From NCBI GenBank assembly GCA_963781285.1, contig CAWAFI010000008.1, forward strand, positions 248,001 to 312,000: 64,000 nucleotides of DNA. Direction: 5' to 3'. This DNA is from CAIWHR01 sp963781285. Lineage in GTDB: Bacteria; Pseudomonadota; Gammaproteobacteria; Burkholderiales; Casimicrobiaceae. The notes beneath the pieces were generated by a model. It did not search any database and was not told the DNA's origin. It saw nothing but the letters and a program-made list of their open reading frames with translations. The translations under genes and the position numbers were made by a program. Positions 7,772 to 16,729 of the stretch are shown here, in pieces; position 1 is the first letter of the stretch, and the number at the start of each line of letters is the position of its first letter.

Positions 7772-8194
7772 ATGGGAGCGCTTCGACAATTCCTGGCATT
7801 GCCTGCCGGCTTTCTCATTGTCGGGTTGCTGCACGGGGATTTCGGGCAGGCACTGGCCGTCCTGGTGCGCTGGATCGCGCAGCTGATCGACGTCCAGGAG
7901 GCGGCGCGCGCCGAATTGCTGCTGCGTCCGCCACCCGGCCTGGCGTGCGGTCTCATGGACTCGGTGCAGCGGCGCCCGTACGGCGCGACGAGCCGGCGCA
8001 AGCGCGCAATCGCCGTTGCGGCTCCGGGAGGGGCAAAGACACCACAATCGCGCTGGACCGCGGGCTTTCTGATGACCGGATCGCCGGCGAGCATCCCCGC
8101 GCCGTATTGGTTTCGCACGCGCACTGGTTTATTGTGCGAGCCACCGATCCTCGCGACGAGATCGCGCCGGCCGCGAGCGATTGACCAACGATGA
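7772..8194 (+). CDS. Small hydrophobic protein overlapping the kinase gene
   Basis: A 140-residue frame beginning MGALRQFLALPAGFLIVGLL. The first 45 residues contain one or two hydrophobic helices (ALPAGFLIVGLL, ALAVLVRWIAQLI); the rest is Arg/Pro-rich without motifs. The start has GAGGA just upstream. Its TGA overlaps the kinase ATG (ATGA, 8191-8194), the arrangement used for translational coupling and repeated at the next junction (9945-9948). That supports a real gene, possibly a membrane partner of the sensor. The second half might be out of frame; confidence is limited. Confidence 0.42.
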   Translation: MGALRQFLALPAGFLIVGLLHGDFGQALAVLVRWIAQLIDVQEAARAELLLRPPPGLACGLMDSVQRRPYGATSRRKRAIAVAAPGGAKTPQSRWTAGFLMTGSPASIPAPYWFRTRTGLLCEPPILATRSRRPRAIDQR

Positions 8195-9948
8195 CGTTCC
8201 TACGCGAACCGCCGGGCGCTGCGAAAAGCGTTGACGAAGCGCTGCTGCGCGTACTCGCTCGGCAGGCGCGGCGCATCCCGATCCCGGTGTTCCTGGTGGC
8301 GGCGATGATTGCCGCCATCGCAGCGGATTGGCTGCCGCCGCTCGCGTGGGGCGGCTGGCTCGCACTGGTGTCGTTGCTGCTGGCGGCAAGGCTCGTCATC
8401 CTCGGACGTCTGCCTGCGCTCGACACGCTCGCGGACAGCCAGAAGCTGCGGATCGCCGTGGCGCTCTCCGCAGTCAACGGCGTGGTGCACGGCCTCTCGC
8501 TTTGTTTCTTTCCGTTCCTTCCCGAATTCGAGCGCGCGATCCAGTCGATGCTGCTGGTCGGGCTATGCGCGGGATCGATCGCCACGACCGCGGGCTACAT
8601 GCCCGTCCTTGTCGCTTATCTCGTTCCGGTCATGGTGCCGTTGTCGGTGCTGTGGTTGCTTAGCCCCGGCGCGGCCGACCCCGGCTGGATCGAGCGCGGG
8701 ACGGGAGGGCTGATCGCGCTCTTTTTCGCGATCCTGATCGCGATTGGTCGCGACGTGTTCCGGATGTTTCGGGAATCCTTCGAGATTCGCCGGGAGCAGG
8801 CGGCGCTGAACCGGCAGCTCCAGATCGCATTGGAGCAGGCTGAAGCGGCGAGCCGTGCCAAGACGCGCTTTCTCGCCGCCGCAAGCCACGACTTGCGGCA
8901 GCCGATCCACACGCTATCGCTGTTCGGTGCGGCGCTTGCGATGCGCCCGCTCGATGACCGCACGCGCGAGATCTCGCAGCACATGAACGTGGCCTTGCGC
9001 GGCCTCGCTTCGCAGTTCGACGCACTCCTCGACATCTCGAAGCTCGATGCCGGCGTCGTGCGCGTCAATCGCGCGCCGATGCTGCTGCGCGCCTTCCTGC
9101 AGCGGATGCAGGCGGAGTTCGGCCCCGCTGCCCGTGCCAAGGGCATCGCGCTCTCCGTCGACTGCCCGCCGCACGAGTGCATCGACTCCGACCGCCTGCT
9201 GTTCGAGCGCATCGTCCGCAACGTGCTCGACAACGCGATCAAGTACACCGACACGGGGCAAGTCCGGGTGGCAGCGGTGGTGCAGGAGGACGACATCGTC
9301 CTGACCGTGGCCGACTCCGGGCGGGGCATTCCAGCCGCCGAGCACGCCCGCGTCTTCGAGGAGTTCTACCAGCTCGACAACCCCGAGCGCGATCGGACGC
9401 GCGGATTCGGACTCGGGCTGGCGATCGTCAAGCGCCTCGCCGATCTGCTGCAGATCCAGACGACAATGACGTCGGCACCGGGGCAGGGCACCGAGTTCCG
9501 TTTCGTACTGCCGCGGGCGCCGGCGATCGCCGGGAGCGGCGACGCGCGCGAGGAGGCCTTCGGGCTGCAGGGCCTGCACATCCTGGTGGTCGACGACGAA
9601 GACCAGGTCCGACTGGGGATGAAAGCCCTGCTCGAAGGCTTGGGCTGCCGGGCGACGCTCGTCGAGGGGACGACGCCAGCCGTGGCAGCCGCGAAGGCCG
9701 AGAAGCCGGACATTGTGCTGGCCGATTTCCGGTTGCGCGGCGACGACAACGGCATCGCGACTGTGCAATCGATTCGTCGACTGTTTCCGGCGATGCCGGC
9801 GATCCTGCTTTCGGGCGACACGGCGCCGGATCGGTTGCGCGAGGCCGAAGAGGCCGGCATTCCGCTGCTGCACAAGCCTGTCGCGGTCGAGGTGCTCGCC
9901 GAGGCGATCACCGCGAGTGGCGCGAGCGTCTCGGAGCGGGATCCATGA
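8191..9948 (+). CDS. Hybrid sensor histidine kinase with C-terminal receiver
   Basis: A 585-residue inner-membrane sensor. Residues about 25-195 hold five or six hydrophobic helices with short loops and no large periplasmic domain, so the signal is probably sensed in or at the membrane. A coiled linker (about 200-228) leads to the HisKA domain with His233 in AAASHDLRQPIHTLSLFGAA. The ATPase domain follows, with N box LDNAIKYTD and G boxes ADSGRGIP and GFGLGLAIVKRL. A receiver domain (about 465-580) has phospho-acceptor Asp512 in VLADFRLRG. The divergent NarL-type regulator is the likely final phospho-acceptor. Both ends overlap neighbouring genes by ATGA, so it is inside an operon. Confidence 0.93.
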   Translation: MTFLREPPGAAKSVDEALLRVLARQARRIPIPVFLVAAMIAAIAADWLPPLAWGGWLALVSLLLAARLVILGRLPALDTLADSQKLRIAVALSAVNGVVHGLSLCFFPFLPEFERAIQSMLLVGLCAGSIATTAGYMPVLVAYLVPVMVPLSVLWLLSPGAADPGWIERGTGGLIALFFAILIAIGRDVFRMFRESFEIRREQAALNRQLQIALEQAEAASRAKTRFLAAASHDLRQPIHTLSLFGAALAMRPLDDRTREISQHMNVALRGLASQFDALLDISKLDAGVVRVNRAPMLLRAFLQRMQAEFGPAARAKGIALSVDCPPHECIDSDRLLFERIVRNVLDNAIKYTDTGQVRVAAVVQEDDIVLTVADSGRGIPAAEHARVFEEFYQLDNPERDRTRGFGLGLAIVKRLADLLQIQTTMTSAPGQGTEFRFVLPRAPAIAGSGDAREEAFGLQGLHILVVDDEDQVRLGMKALLEGLGCRATLVEGTTPAVAAAKAEKPDIVLADFRLRGDDNGIATVQSIRRLFPAMPAILLSGDTAPDRLREAEEAGIPLLHKPVAVEVLAEAITASGASVSERDP

Positions 9949-12900
9949 ACACGTCCCTGCCGTCGCCAGACGCCGAGGCCGCGCGCCGCACCGCGTGGAT
10001 CTCGCACGGACTGGAGGAGCTGATCCACGGCCTTGACCGAGATCCGGAGCGGCCTCAGGCCGTCGACTTCGATGTCGTCATCGTCGGCAGCGGCTACGGC
10101 GGGGCGATCGCGGCCGCGCATCTCGCCGGTTGCACCAAGAAAGACGACACCGGGCAAGACGACAAGCCGGTCACGGTGTGCGTGCTGGAGCGCGGCAAGG
10201 AATATCTGCCCGGGATGTTCCCGGCGCGTTTGGCTGATCTCGCAGCGCACGTGCGCTACGGCACCGAGGGCAATCCGTGCCCGCGCGGCGAGCGCGAGGG
10301 CCTGTTCGATGTGCGGGTCGGATCCGACGTGTCCGCAGTGGTTGCGAACGGGCTGGGTGGCGGCTCGCTCATCAATGCCGGTGTGATGGAGGAGCCGGCG
10401 GCAACCGTGTTTGCGCGCGACTGGCCCGGCGAGATCAGCACGGCGCTGCCGAACAGCCGGTACTTTGCCGAGGCGCGGAAGCTACTCGGGGCGGTCGTCA
10501 CGAACGGTGGCAAGGAGGAGCGCAATACGATCAAGCTTCATCCGAAGGGTCTGCCCGCCAAGTACGAGGCGCTGCGGCAACTCTCGTGTGACGCGTCGGG
10601 GAGGCCAGGCGATTTCAATGCGACGGCGATCACCGTGGCGATGACCGACCGCGAAAGCTCGGCCGGCGTTGCGCTTCACGAATGCCAACGCTGCGGCGAC
10701 TGCGCAACCGGATGCAATCACGGCGCCAAGGATTCGCTCGACGTCAATCTGCTCGTCACCGCGGCCCGCGCCGGTGCGACGATCTACACGGGGGCAACGG
10801 TGCTGAAGATTGCGCAGACGCAACCGGCCGTGCCCGGCGCGCCGCATCCCCTCGACGACACATGGACCCTCGACGTCGTGCACACCGCAGCCTCGCTGCG
10901 CGTGCGGCAGGGGCCGCCGCTGCGGCTCATCGCCCGCAAGGTCGTGCTCGCCGCAGGGACGTTCGGGTCGACCGAAATCCTGCTGCGGTCGCAGGGCGAG
11001 GAGCTTCAGTTCTCGGCGTGGCTCGGTCGGCGCTTCTCGACCAACGGCGACATGATCGCCGTCGCGTACGACCAGAACATCAATGGGCCAGGGCAGCAAG
11101 GAGAGGTCAACGCAGTGGCCGACGAGTCGGTCCCGCCGGGCAAGCGTGCGGTCGGTCCGACGATCACCGGCTTCATCGACTTGCGCGCGTCGAGCAAGCC
11201 GGGGATGGTCATCGAGGAGCTCGCAGTGCCGGGACCGCTGCGCCGCTTGTTCGAGGAAACCGTCACCACCAGCCATCTCCTTTACGGCCTGGCGAATCCG
11301 GACGCCGACGACCACGACCCCGACGGTCCGCCGCACGACCCCTGCGCCGTCAGGCGTTCGGCGGTCCGCAGCTCGTCGATGCTCGCGGTCATGGGCGACG
11401 ACGGAGCGGGAGGCGCGCTGGAGTTGATCGGTGGCGACGGTGAGAACGACGGCGACGGTGCGATTCGCGTTCGCTGGCCCGAAGTGCGACAGCAAGAGCT
11501 GTTCGAGGACCAGATCGAGACATTGCGCCGGCTGGGCCTCGAGTCCGGAACGCGCGGCGCGGTCCTCCCGAATCCGCTGTGGCAGCTGCTGCCCGACGAC
11601 ATGCAGTTCCTGTTCGACAACAAGCGGGGGCCGCTGTTGACGGTGCATCCGCTGGGTGGCTGCCCCATGGGCAAGAACGTGGACGAAGGCGCGGTCGATC
11701 ACCTTGGCCGCGTCTTTGACGGCAGCAAAGCGAAGTCGACACTGCCCGGACTGGTCGTGCTCGACGGTTCGATCGTTCCGGTGGCGCTCGGGATCAATCC
11801 GTCGCTCACCATCGCCGCTCTTGCGCTGTACGCGGTCGAGGGGTTGCGCCGCGATTGGGAATACACGTGGGCCGGTACGGCCAAACCGGTCAGCGTGAGG
11901 CGGCCGGTGTTCCACGACATGCCGGACCCGGCAAAGCCGCGCCGGACCGAAGTCGAATTCGTCGAACGCATGTCGGGCCCCGCGGCATTGCAGGCGAAGG
12001 GCGGCGGCACGATCCAGTGCGTCGTCGAGCTGACGATGAAGTTCCAGCGCCTTCCGCTCGCCGATCTCATCCTGCCCGGCGACGACGGGGTCGTTCCGAT
12101 GAAACGCACGCTGCACGTCGACGAGGGCGACACCGAGCGCAAGAGCGAGCTGCGGGTCTTCCGCAAGGACGCGTGGGACGAGTGGCGGCAGCGGGCGGGA
12201 CCCGAGGCCGAGCTCGAGCGCATGGCCATCTTCCGCGCTCCGGTGTCGGGGCGACTCGACCTCCTGCACCGCGAGGCATCGACCGGCAAGGAGCGTCAGT
12301 GCCGCGCGCTTCGCGCCTGGTTCCGCAATCGTGGCTTGCGCGATGTCGTCCAGGAAGTGCTGCAACGCCTGCGCAGCGACGAGCCGCTACCGAAGGATCT
12401 CGGCGGCTTTTTGCGCCGCCGATGGCGTGAGCTGAGAGCGCTAGCCTCGCACGCTGGCGAAGTGAGGCTGTTCGAGTACACGCTCGCCGTCGGCACGCCG
12501 GTCGCGGTGGGCGACGACACGTCGCTCGACATGGGTGCCTTCGAGCGCTCGCACGCGATCGCCGGACGCAAGCGGCTGACGTACGGCCGCCGCGCCAATC
12601 CGTGGTGGCAGCTCCAGCGGATGACGCTCGACACGTTTCCCGGCCTCGCCGCGGCAGACACGATGCCGGTGCTGGAGCTCGACACGACGTACCTCGCGCA
12701 GGAGCGGGTGGCGCTGATGCGCATCGTCGCGCACCAGGACGAGCCGTCGGCGATCGCCGACCTGGCGTCCTTCGCCGGGTATTTCATCCGCCTGCTGCTC
12801 ACCCTTCATGTCTGGTGCTTCCGTCGTCCGGACCCCGCGTTGCCGCGCGAGCCGCAGCGGCTTCCCGGTATGGTCTATGGGCTGCCTGCCCCGGAAATCA

Positions 12901-14054
12901 ATGAGCTCAGCGTCGACGTGATGAGCGACGGTCGCCCGGTGCGCGTGCGACTGACGCGGTACAAGCGGCCGTCGTCGCGGGAGCAGCCTCCGGTCGTGAT
13001 GATCCACGGTTACAGCGCGAGCGGGACGACGTTCGCCCATCACGCCGTCGACCCCAATCTCGCGCGCTATTTCTGGAAGCGCAAGCGCGACGTCTGGATC
13101 CTCGATCTGCGCACGAGCAGCGGGATGCCGACCGCGCGCTACCCATGGGCGTTCGAGGACGCCGCGCTCGCCGACATACCGGCCGCCCTCGACTTCATCT
13201 ACCGCGAAACAGGCAAGAACAAGGTCGATGTTTTCGCGCATTGCATGGGTGCGGCGATGTTCAGCATGGCGCTGCTCGCGCCGCCCGAGCCCGGCGACAG
13301 GTTCTTCCGCGAACGCGCGGAGCTGCCGACGTGGATACGCAGGATCGTGCTGTCGCAGATCGGACCCGTCGTCGTGTTCAGCCCGGCCAATATTTTTCGC
13401 GCGTACCTGATGAGCTACCTGCGACACTTCCTCCCGCTCGCCAACTACGAATTCCGGGTGAGTCCGGACCCGTCGCTGACCGACCAGCTGATCGACCGGT
13501 TCCTCGCCACGCTGCCGTATCCGGACGAGGAGTTCGACATCGAGAATCCATTCTGGCCACCGTGGCGAAGCACGCCGTTCGTCGGCACGCGGCACCGGAT
13601 GGATGCGTTGTACGGGCGCGACTTCAGCCTCGCCAACATCGACGGGCGGGTGCTGGAATACATCGACGACCTGTTCGGCCCCCTGTCGATCGACACCGTC
13701 GCGCAGGCGATCAACTTCGCCCGCCTCGAGGTCGTCACCAACCAGGCTGGGCGCAATGAATACGTGTCGCGCGATAACTTCCTGACCCGATGGGTGCGGA
13801 ATCCGCCCGGCATTGGCGACGTCGACAATGGCCTCGCCGAAGTGCGCAGGGTCGGGATTGCGACACTCAGCATTCACGGTGCGGAAAATGGCCTTGCGGA
13901 CGTGGCCACGCTGACCCGCATGGATACGCTGCTCCGCAAGAACCTGGGCCTCGATTTCGAGAAGTATCGTGTCGAGGGTTGCGGACACCAGGATTGCCTC
14001 ATCGGGCGCGATGCGGGCAGGGTCTTCGCCAAGGTCTTCGATTTCCTGTCGTGA
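9945..14054 (+). CDS. GMC flavin oxidoreductase fused to alpha/beta hydrolase (1369 aa)
   Basis: Residues about 40-640 are a GMC oxidoreductase of the cholesterol-oxidase-like type. Features are the FAD motif VVIVGSGYGGAIAAAHL (Gly48/50/53), the substrate-loop motif HPLGGCPMG at 568-576 and the C-terminal segment DGSIVPVALGINPS. A ferredoxin-like spacing of Cys247, Cys250, Cys253 and Cys257 is also present. A linker domain of about 300 residues follows. The C-terminal hydrolase (about 1000-1369) has the oxyanion motif VVMIHGYSASG (His1021) and AHCMGAA, placing Cys1100 where Ser is usual; His in GCGHQDC near the end could complete the triad. ATG9945 overlaps the kinase stop. No signal peptide is visible. 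A sterol, alcohol or ester substrate is plausible but not shown. Confidence 0.85.
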   Translation: MNTSLPSPDAEAARRTAWISHGLEELIHGLDRDPERPQAVDFDVVIVGSGYGGAIAAAHLAGCTKKDDTGQDDKPVTVCVLERGKEYLPGMFPARLADLAAHVRYGTEGNPCPRGEREGLFDVRVGSDVSAVVANGLGGGSLINAGVMEEPAATVFARDWPGEISTALPNSRYFAEARKLLGAVVTNGGKEERNTIKLHPKGLPAKYEALRQLSCDASGRPGDFNATAITVAMTDRESSAGVALHECQRCGDCATGCNHGAKDSLDVNLLVTAARAGATIYTGATVLKIAQTQPAVPGAPHPLDDTWTLDVVHTAASLRVRQGPPLRLIARKVVLAAGTFGSTEILLRSQGEELQFSAWLGRRFSTNGDMIAVAYDQNINGPGQQGEVNAVADESVPPGKRAVGPTITGFIDLRASSKPGMVIEELAVPGPLRRLFEETVTTSHLLYGLANPDADDHDPDGPPHDPCAVRRSAVRSSSMLAVMGDDGAGGALELIGGDGENDGDGAIRVRWPEVRQQELFEDQIETLRRLGLESGTRGAVLPNPLWQLLPDDMQFLFDNKRGPLLTVHPLGGCPMGKNVDEGAVDHLGRVFDGSKAKSTLPGLVVLDGSIVPVALGINPSLTIAALALYAVEGLRRDWEYTWAGTAKPVSVRRPVFHDMPDPAKPRRTEVEFVERMSGPAALQAKGGGTIQCVVELTMKFQRLPLADLILPGDDGVVPMKRTLHVDEGDTERKSELRVFRKDAWDEWRQRAGPEAELERMAIFRAPVSGRLDLLHREASTGKERQCRALRAWFRNRGLRDVVQEVLQRLRSDEPLPKDLGGFLRRRWRELRALASHAGEVRLFEYTLAVGTPVAVGDDTSLDMGAFERSHAIAGRKRLTYGRRANPWWQLQRMTLDTFPGLAAADTMPVLELDTTYLAQERVALMRIVAHQDEPSAIADLASFAGYFIRLLLTLHVWCFRRPDPALPREPQRLPGMVYGLPAPEINELSVDVMSDGRPVRVRLTRYKRPSSREQPPVVMIHGYSASGTTFAHHAVDPNLARYFWKRKRDVWILDLRTSSGMPTARYPWAFEDAALADIPAALDFIYRETGKNKVDVFAHCMGAAMFSMALLAPPEPGDRFFRERAELPTWIRRIVLSQIGPVVVFSPANIFRAYLMSYLRHFLPLANYEFRVSPDPSLTDQLIDRFLATLPYPDEEFDIENPFWPPWRSTPFVGTRHRMDALYGRDFSLANIDGRVLEYIDDLFGPLSIDTVAQAINFARLEVVTNQAGRNEYVSRDNFLTRWVRNPPGIGDVDNGLAEVRRVGIATLSIHGAENGLADVATLTRMDTLLRKNLGLDFEKYRVEGCGHQDCLIGRDAGRVFAKVFDFLS

Positions 14055-14063
14055 GAGGGCGCC

Positions 14064-15899
14064 ATGGCTGAGCGCGACGATATCGTCCGAGCCGCAGAAG
14101 AAGAGCTGCAATTCCGAGCGGACCTGCCGTGGATCGGCCCGCTCGTCGGCGCCACGTTCAACGGGGTCGAGAGCTCGCTCCCCGTTACCGCCGATTCCCC
14201 GCCCAACCTGCGCCGGATCCCGGTCGTCAAGATCGCCGGCGCAGTAGATCCGGCGCTCCGGAAGCCGTTCGCGGCCGCGTTCGTGCCGGTGATCGCTAAG
14301 GGCATGCGGTTCAGACCGGCCGGTCCGGATGGGAGGGAGCGGCCACTTGCCGACGTCTACTGGCTCAAGAATGCGGACCGCGATCGCGACGGCTGGTTCT
14401 GTATCACCAACCGAGCCGAGCGCTGGGACGGCCCCATCGACGGCGTGCTGGTGGTCCTTCTTTACAACGAGTCGCGCGAACTCGCTTATTACACCTATGC
14501 CGATGTCTTGCGCGCGCCGCCGCCAGAGAGTCCACGCTCTCGTGTGCCACGGCCGGGTTCGCCCGCGGTGCCCGCACCGCCTTGGCTGCCGACACCAAAT
14601 CCGGAGCTCGTGCAGCGCATGGTCGCCGGCATCGTCGACGCGCTGCAGAGACTGCTCGATCGCAAGGATTCGGCCAAGGCGCTGCGCCGGGGACTGAGCT
14701 GCATAGGCAGTGCGGCCATCAGCTATCCCGATGAAGCCGGCGGAATAGGCGAGCCCGCGAGACAGGCCTGCGATGCGTCGGGCGCGATCGTCTTTGCGCT
14801 CGCGAGCTGCCAGTATCCCTCGGGACTGCTCGAGGAGAAGATCGCGTGCGCGTCATACGCCCGGCTTGCGCATCGCCTCGATACCGCTGCCGCAAGCGCG
14901 ACGCCGCAATGCCTGCTTCTCGTCGGCGATCAGATTTACGTCGACGGCACCGCCGGCCTTTTCGATCCAACGGCACGTTTCGATCGCTACGTGCGGCCCT
15001 ACGAGATCCTCTTCCGCCTCGAGCCGCTGCGCGATGTCCTGCGCCGGCTTCCCGCGTTCATGATGCTGGACGACCACGAGATCATCGACAACTGGGAGCC
15101 GCGCGTCGACGACGTGCGGCCCGATACGGCGATAGTGGAGGGAAGGCGGTCGTACCTGCATTTCCAGCGTCGGGCCGGACCGCGGGAAGAGCGGGCGGCA
15201 GGCGACTCGGAGCATCCGCTGTGGTGCCGGTTCGCGGTGAAAGGATTCCCGTTCTTCTTCGCCGATACGCGAACGGAGCGGCAGGCGCGAACGGCACGCA
15301 ATGTCGAGCACGCGCGGATCATGAGCAAAGTCCAGTTCCTCGCGCTGTTCCGCTGGCTCAGAGACCAGAAGCGGCGCGATCCCGCCGGACCGAAGTTCAT
15401 TGTGTCACCGTCGATCCTGCTGCCCCGGCACCTGCGAGCGATCCAACACGACAAGCCGGTCAGCGCGCTGCGCGGGGACGGGTGGGATGGGTACCCCTGG
15501 TCACAGCACCGGCTGCTCGCGTTCATCGCCCGGGCGCGTATCAGGAACGTGATCTTCCTGTCGGGCGACGAGCATCTGGCGTGCGTGGCCCGGGCGACGA
15601 TCACGCCGCCGGGCGCCGTGCCGACGACGATTCTCTCGGTCCACAGTTCGGCGCTGTTCGCGCCGTTCCCCTTCGCGAATTCGGAGCGTGCCGACCTCGC
15701 CGACGATGAGACCTTCTCGTTTGCTTTGCCAAAACACGCGATGCGACGCTACACGTGCGAGGTCAGGACGCGTTATGCCGACGAGGGTGATGGATTCGCC
15801 GTGCTCCGCGTCTGGAAGGAGCACGGCCACTGGAGGCTGTCCTGCGATTTCGATCGCGAAACCGTGTCGCGGCAACCTCCCTTCGACTATGCACTTTGA
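14064..15899 (+). CDS. PhoD-like metallophosphatase/phosphodiesterase
   Basis: A 611-residue protein whose C-terminal two thirds match the PhoD/alkaline-phosphatase-D fold. It shows FALASCQYP, the metal-binding VGDQIYVDG, MLDDHEIIDNWEP and the late motif FLSGDEHLACVA. The N-terminal ~230 residues resemble no family I can name. Unlike secreted PhoD enzymes there is no Tat or Sec signal, so a cytoplasmic or peripheral role with the preceding oxidoreductase-hydrolase is likely. It starts 9 bases after that gene with GAGAGGG as ribosome site, so it is part of the same operon. The real substrate could be a phosphodiester or a phospholipid rather than a simple monoester. Confidence 0.82.
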   Translation: MAERDDIVRAAEEELQFRADLPWIGPLVGATFNGVESSLPVTADSPPNLRRIPVVKIAGAVDPALRKPFAAAFVPVIAKGMRFRPAGPDGRERPLADVYWLKNADRDRDGWFCITNRAERWDGPIDGVLVVLLYNESRELAYYTYADVLRAPPPESPRSRVPRPGSPAVPAPPWLPTPNPELVQRMVAGIVDALQRLLDRKDSAKALRRGLSCIGSAAISYPDEAGGIGEPARQACDASGAIVFALASCQYPSGLLEEKIACASYARLAHRLDTAAASATPQCLLLVGDQIYVDGTAGLFDPTARFDRYVRPYEILFRLEPLRDVLRRLPAFMMLDDHEIIDNWEPRVDDVRPDTAIVEGRRSYLHFQRRAGPREERAAGDSEHPLWCRFAVKGFPFFFADTRTERQARTARNVEHARIMSKVQFLALFRWLRDQKRRDPAGPKFIVSPSILLPRHLRAIQHDKPVSALRGDGWDGYPWSQHRLLAFIARARIRNVIFLSGDEHLACVARATITPPGAVPTTILSVHSSALFAPFPFANSERADLADDETFSFALPKHAMRRYTCEVRTRYADEGDGFAVLRVWKEHGHWRLSCDFDRETVSRQPPFDYAL

Positions 15900-15947
15900 G
15901 CGTAGCCGCCCAGGCGGTTCATGCACGGCCGCGAGATCCGCCGCGGC

Positions 15948-16586
15948 TTACGGCGCCGAATCGGCCCGAAACGCGACGGCAAACGGCCGGGGCAGAAGAT
16001 GCGGATCGTTGACCAGGCGCACGCGCACGAACGACGAGAGTTCGCGGAACGCCGCGCGTATCGCCGTTGCGCCTTCGGACTTCGTCGCCATCCGCCACCG
16101 CGCCCGACGTGACGCCGGGCGCGCACGCACGACGATGCCGAGCGACAACTCGGCAAGTCCGCTGTCGCGGCTCATGTAGCTGCCGAACGGCGCAATCGTC
16201 GCGATCTCGAGCGGATTGCGTGAGCACTCGGCGTTGATCCGCGCAGCGAGCTCGCAAGCCTGCGCGAGCAGCAAACGGGCGCGCTCGCGCGGCAGCGGAT
16301 CGACGACCCGGGCGCGGGCGAACTCCGCGAAGCGCCGGGTCACGCGGTAATCGCCCCGGGGCTCGGGTCCCGGCCGCAGCAGGCCCTCGGCGACCAACTC
16401 CTCGAGGAGCGCCTGTCCCTCGACGGTGTCCATGCCGAAGTCCTGGCGCAGATGACGGGCGCTGACGCGCGCGCGCTCGGGCGGGAGGCCGGCGACCCGT
16501 GTCAGCACGCGGCCGGCGGCCGCGCGCAGCTTGAGGGGCTCGACGCCGAAATAGCGCCGATGCGTTATCAGCGTCTTGGTGCTCAT
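15948..16586 (-). CDS. Winged-helix protein with degenerate nucleotidyltransferase domain
   Basis: A 212-residue product starting MSTKTLITHRRYFGVEPLKL. Residues about 20-90 look like a winged helix-turn-helix (RHLRQDFGMDTVEGQALLEE, then a wing with GDYRVTRR). Residues about 120-210 resemble a MNT-type nucleotidyltransferase: IAPFGSYMSRDSGLAELSLG aligns by eye with FGSxxxG...SDIDL, but the two catalytic Asp positions are not acidic in the right spacing (AELS). The enzyme is therefore probably inactive and may act as a regulator. ATG16586 is preferred to upstream starts because GGGAAG precedes it and the upstream segment is not protein-like. It is convergent with the phosphatase gene. Confidence 0.65.
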   Translation of the reverse strand: MSTKTLITHRRYFGVEPLKLRAAAGRVLTRVAGLPPERARVSARHLRQDFGMDTVEGQALLEELVAEGLLRPGPEPRGDYRVTRRFAEFARARVVDPLPRERARLLLAQACELAARINAECSRNPLEIATIAPFGSYMSRDSGLAELSLGIVVRARPASRRARWRMATKSEGATAIRAAFRELSSFVRVRLVNDPHLLPRPFAVAFRADSAP

Positions 16587-16729
16587 CAGCTTCCCGACGG
16601 GCCGAATGGACGCTATGACGATAGCATAATTGCGCCGTGAGCAATAGTGGGATGTAACGCGGAATGGCAACAGGCATGCTGGCCCGGCTCCAGTCGACCC
16701 CCGGCCCGGGCCCGTCCGCCCGCCTGTCG

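Noticed and set aside
10482..14111. Two long antisense open frames under the GMC-hydrolase fusion
   Set aside because: Same GC artefact; no ribosome sites and no recognisable protein features.
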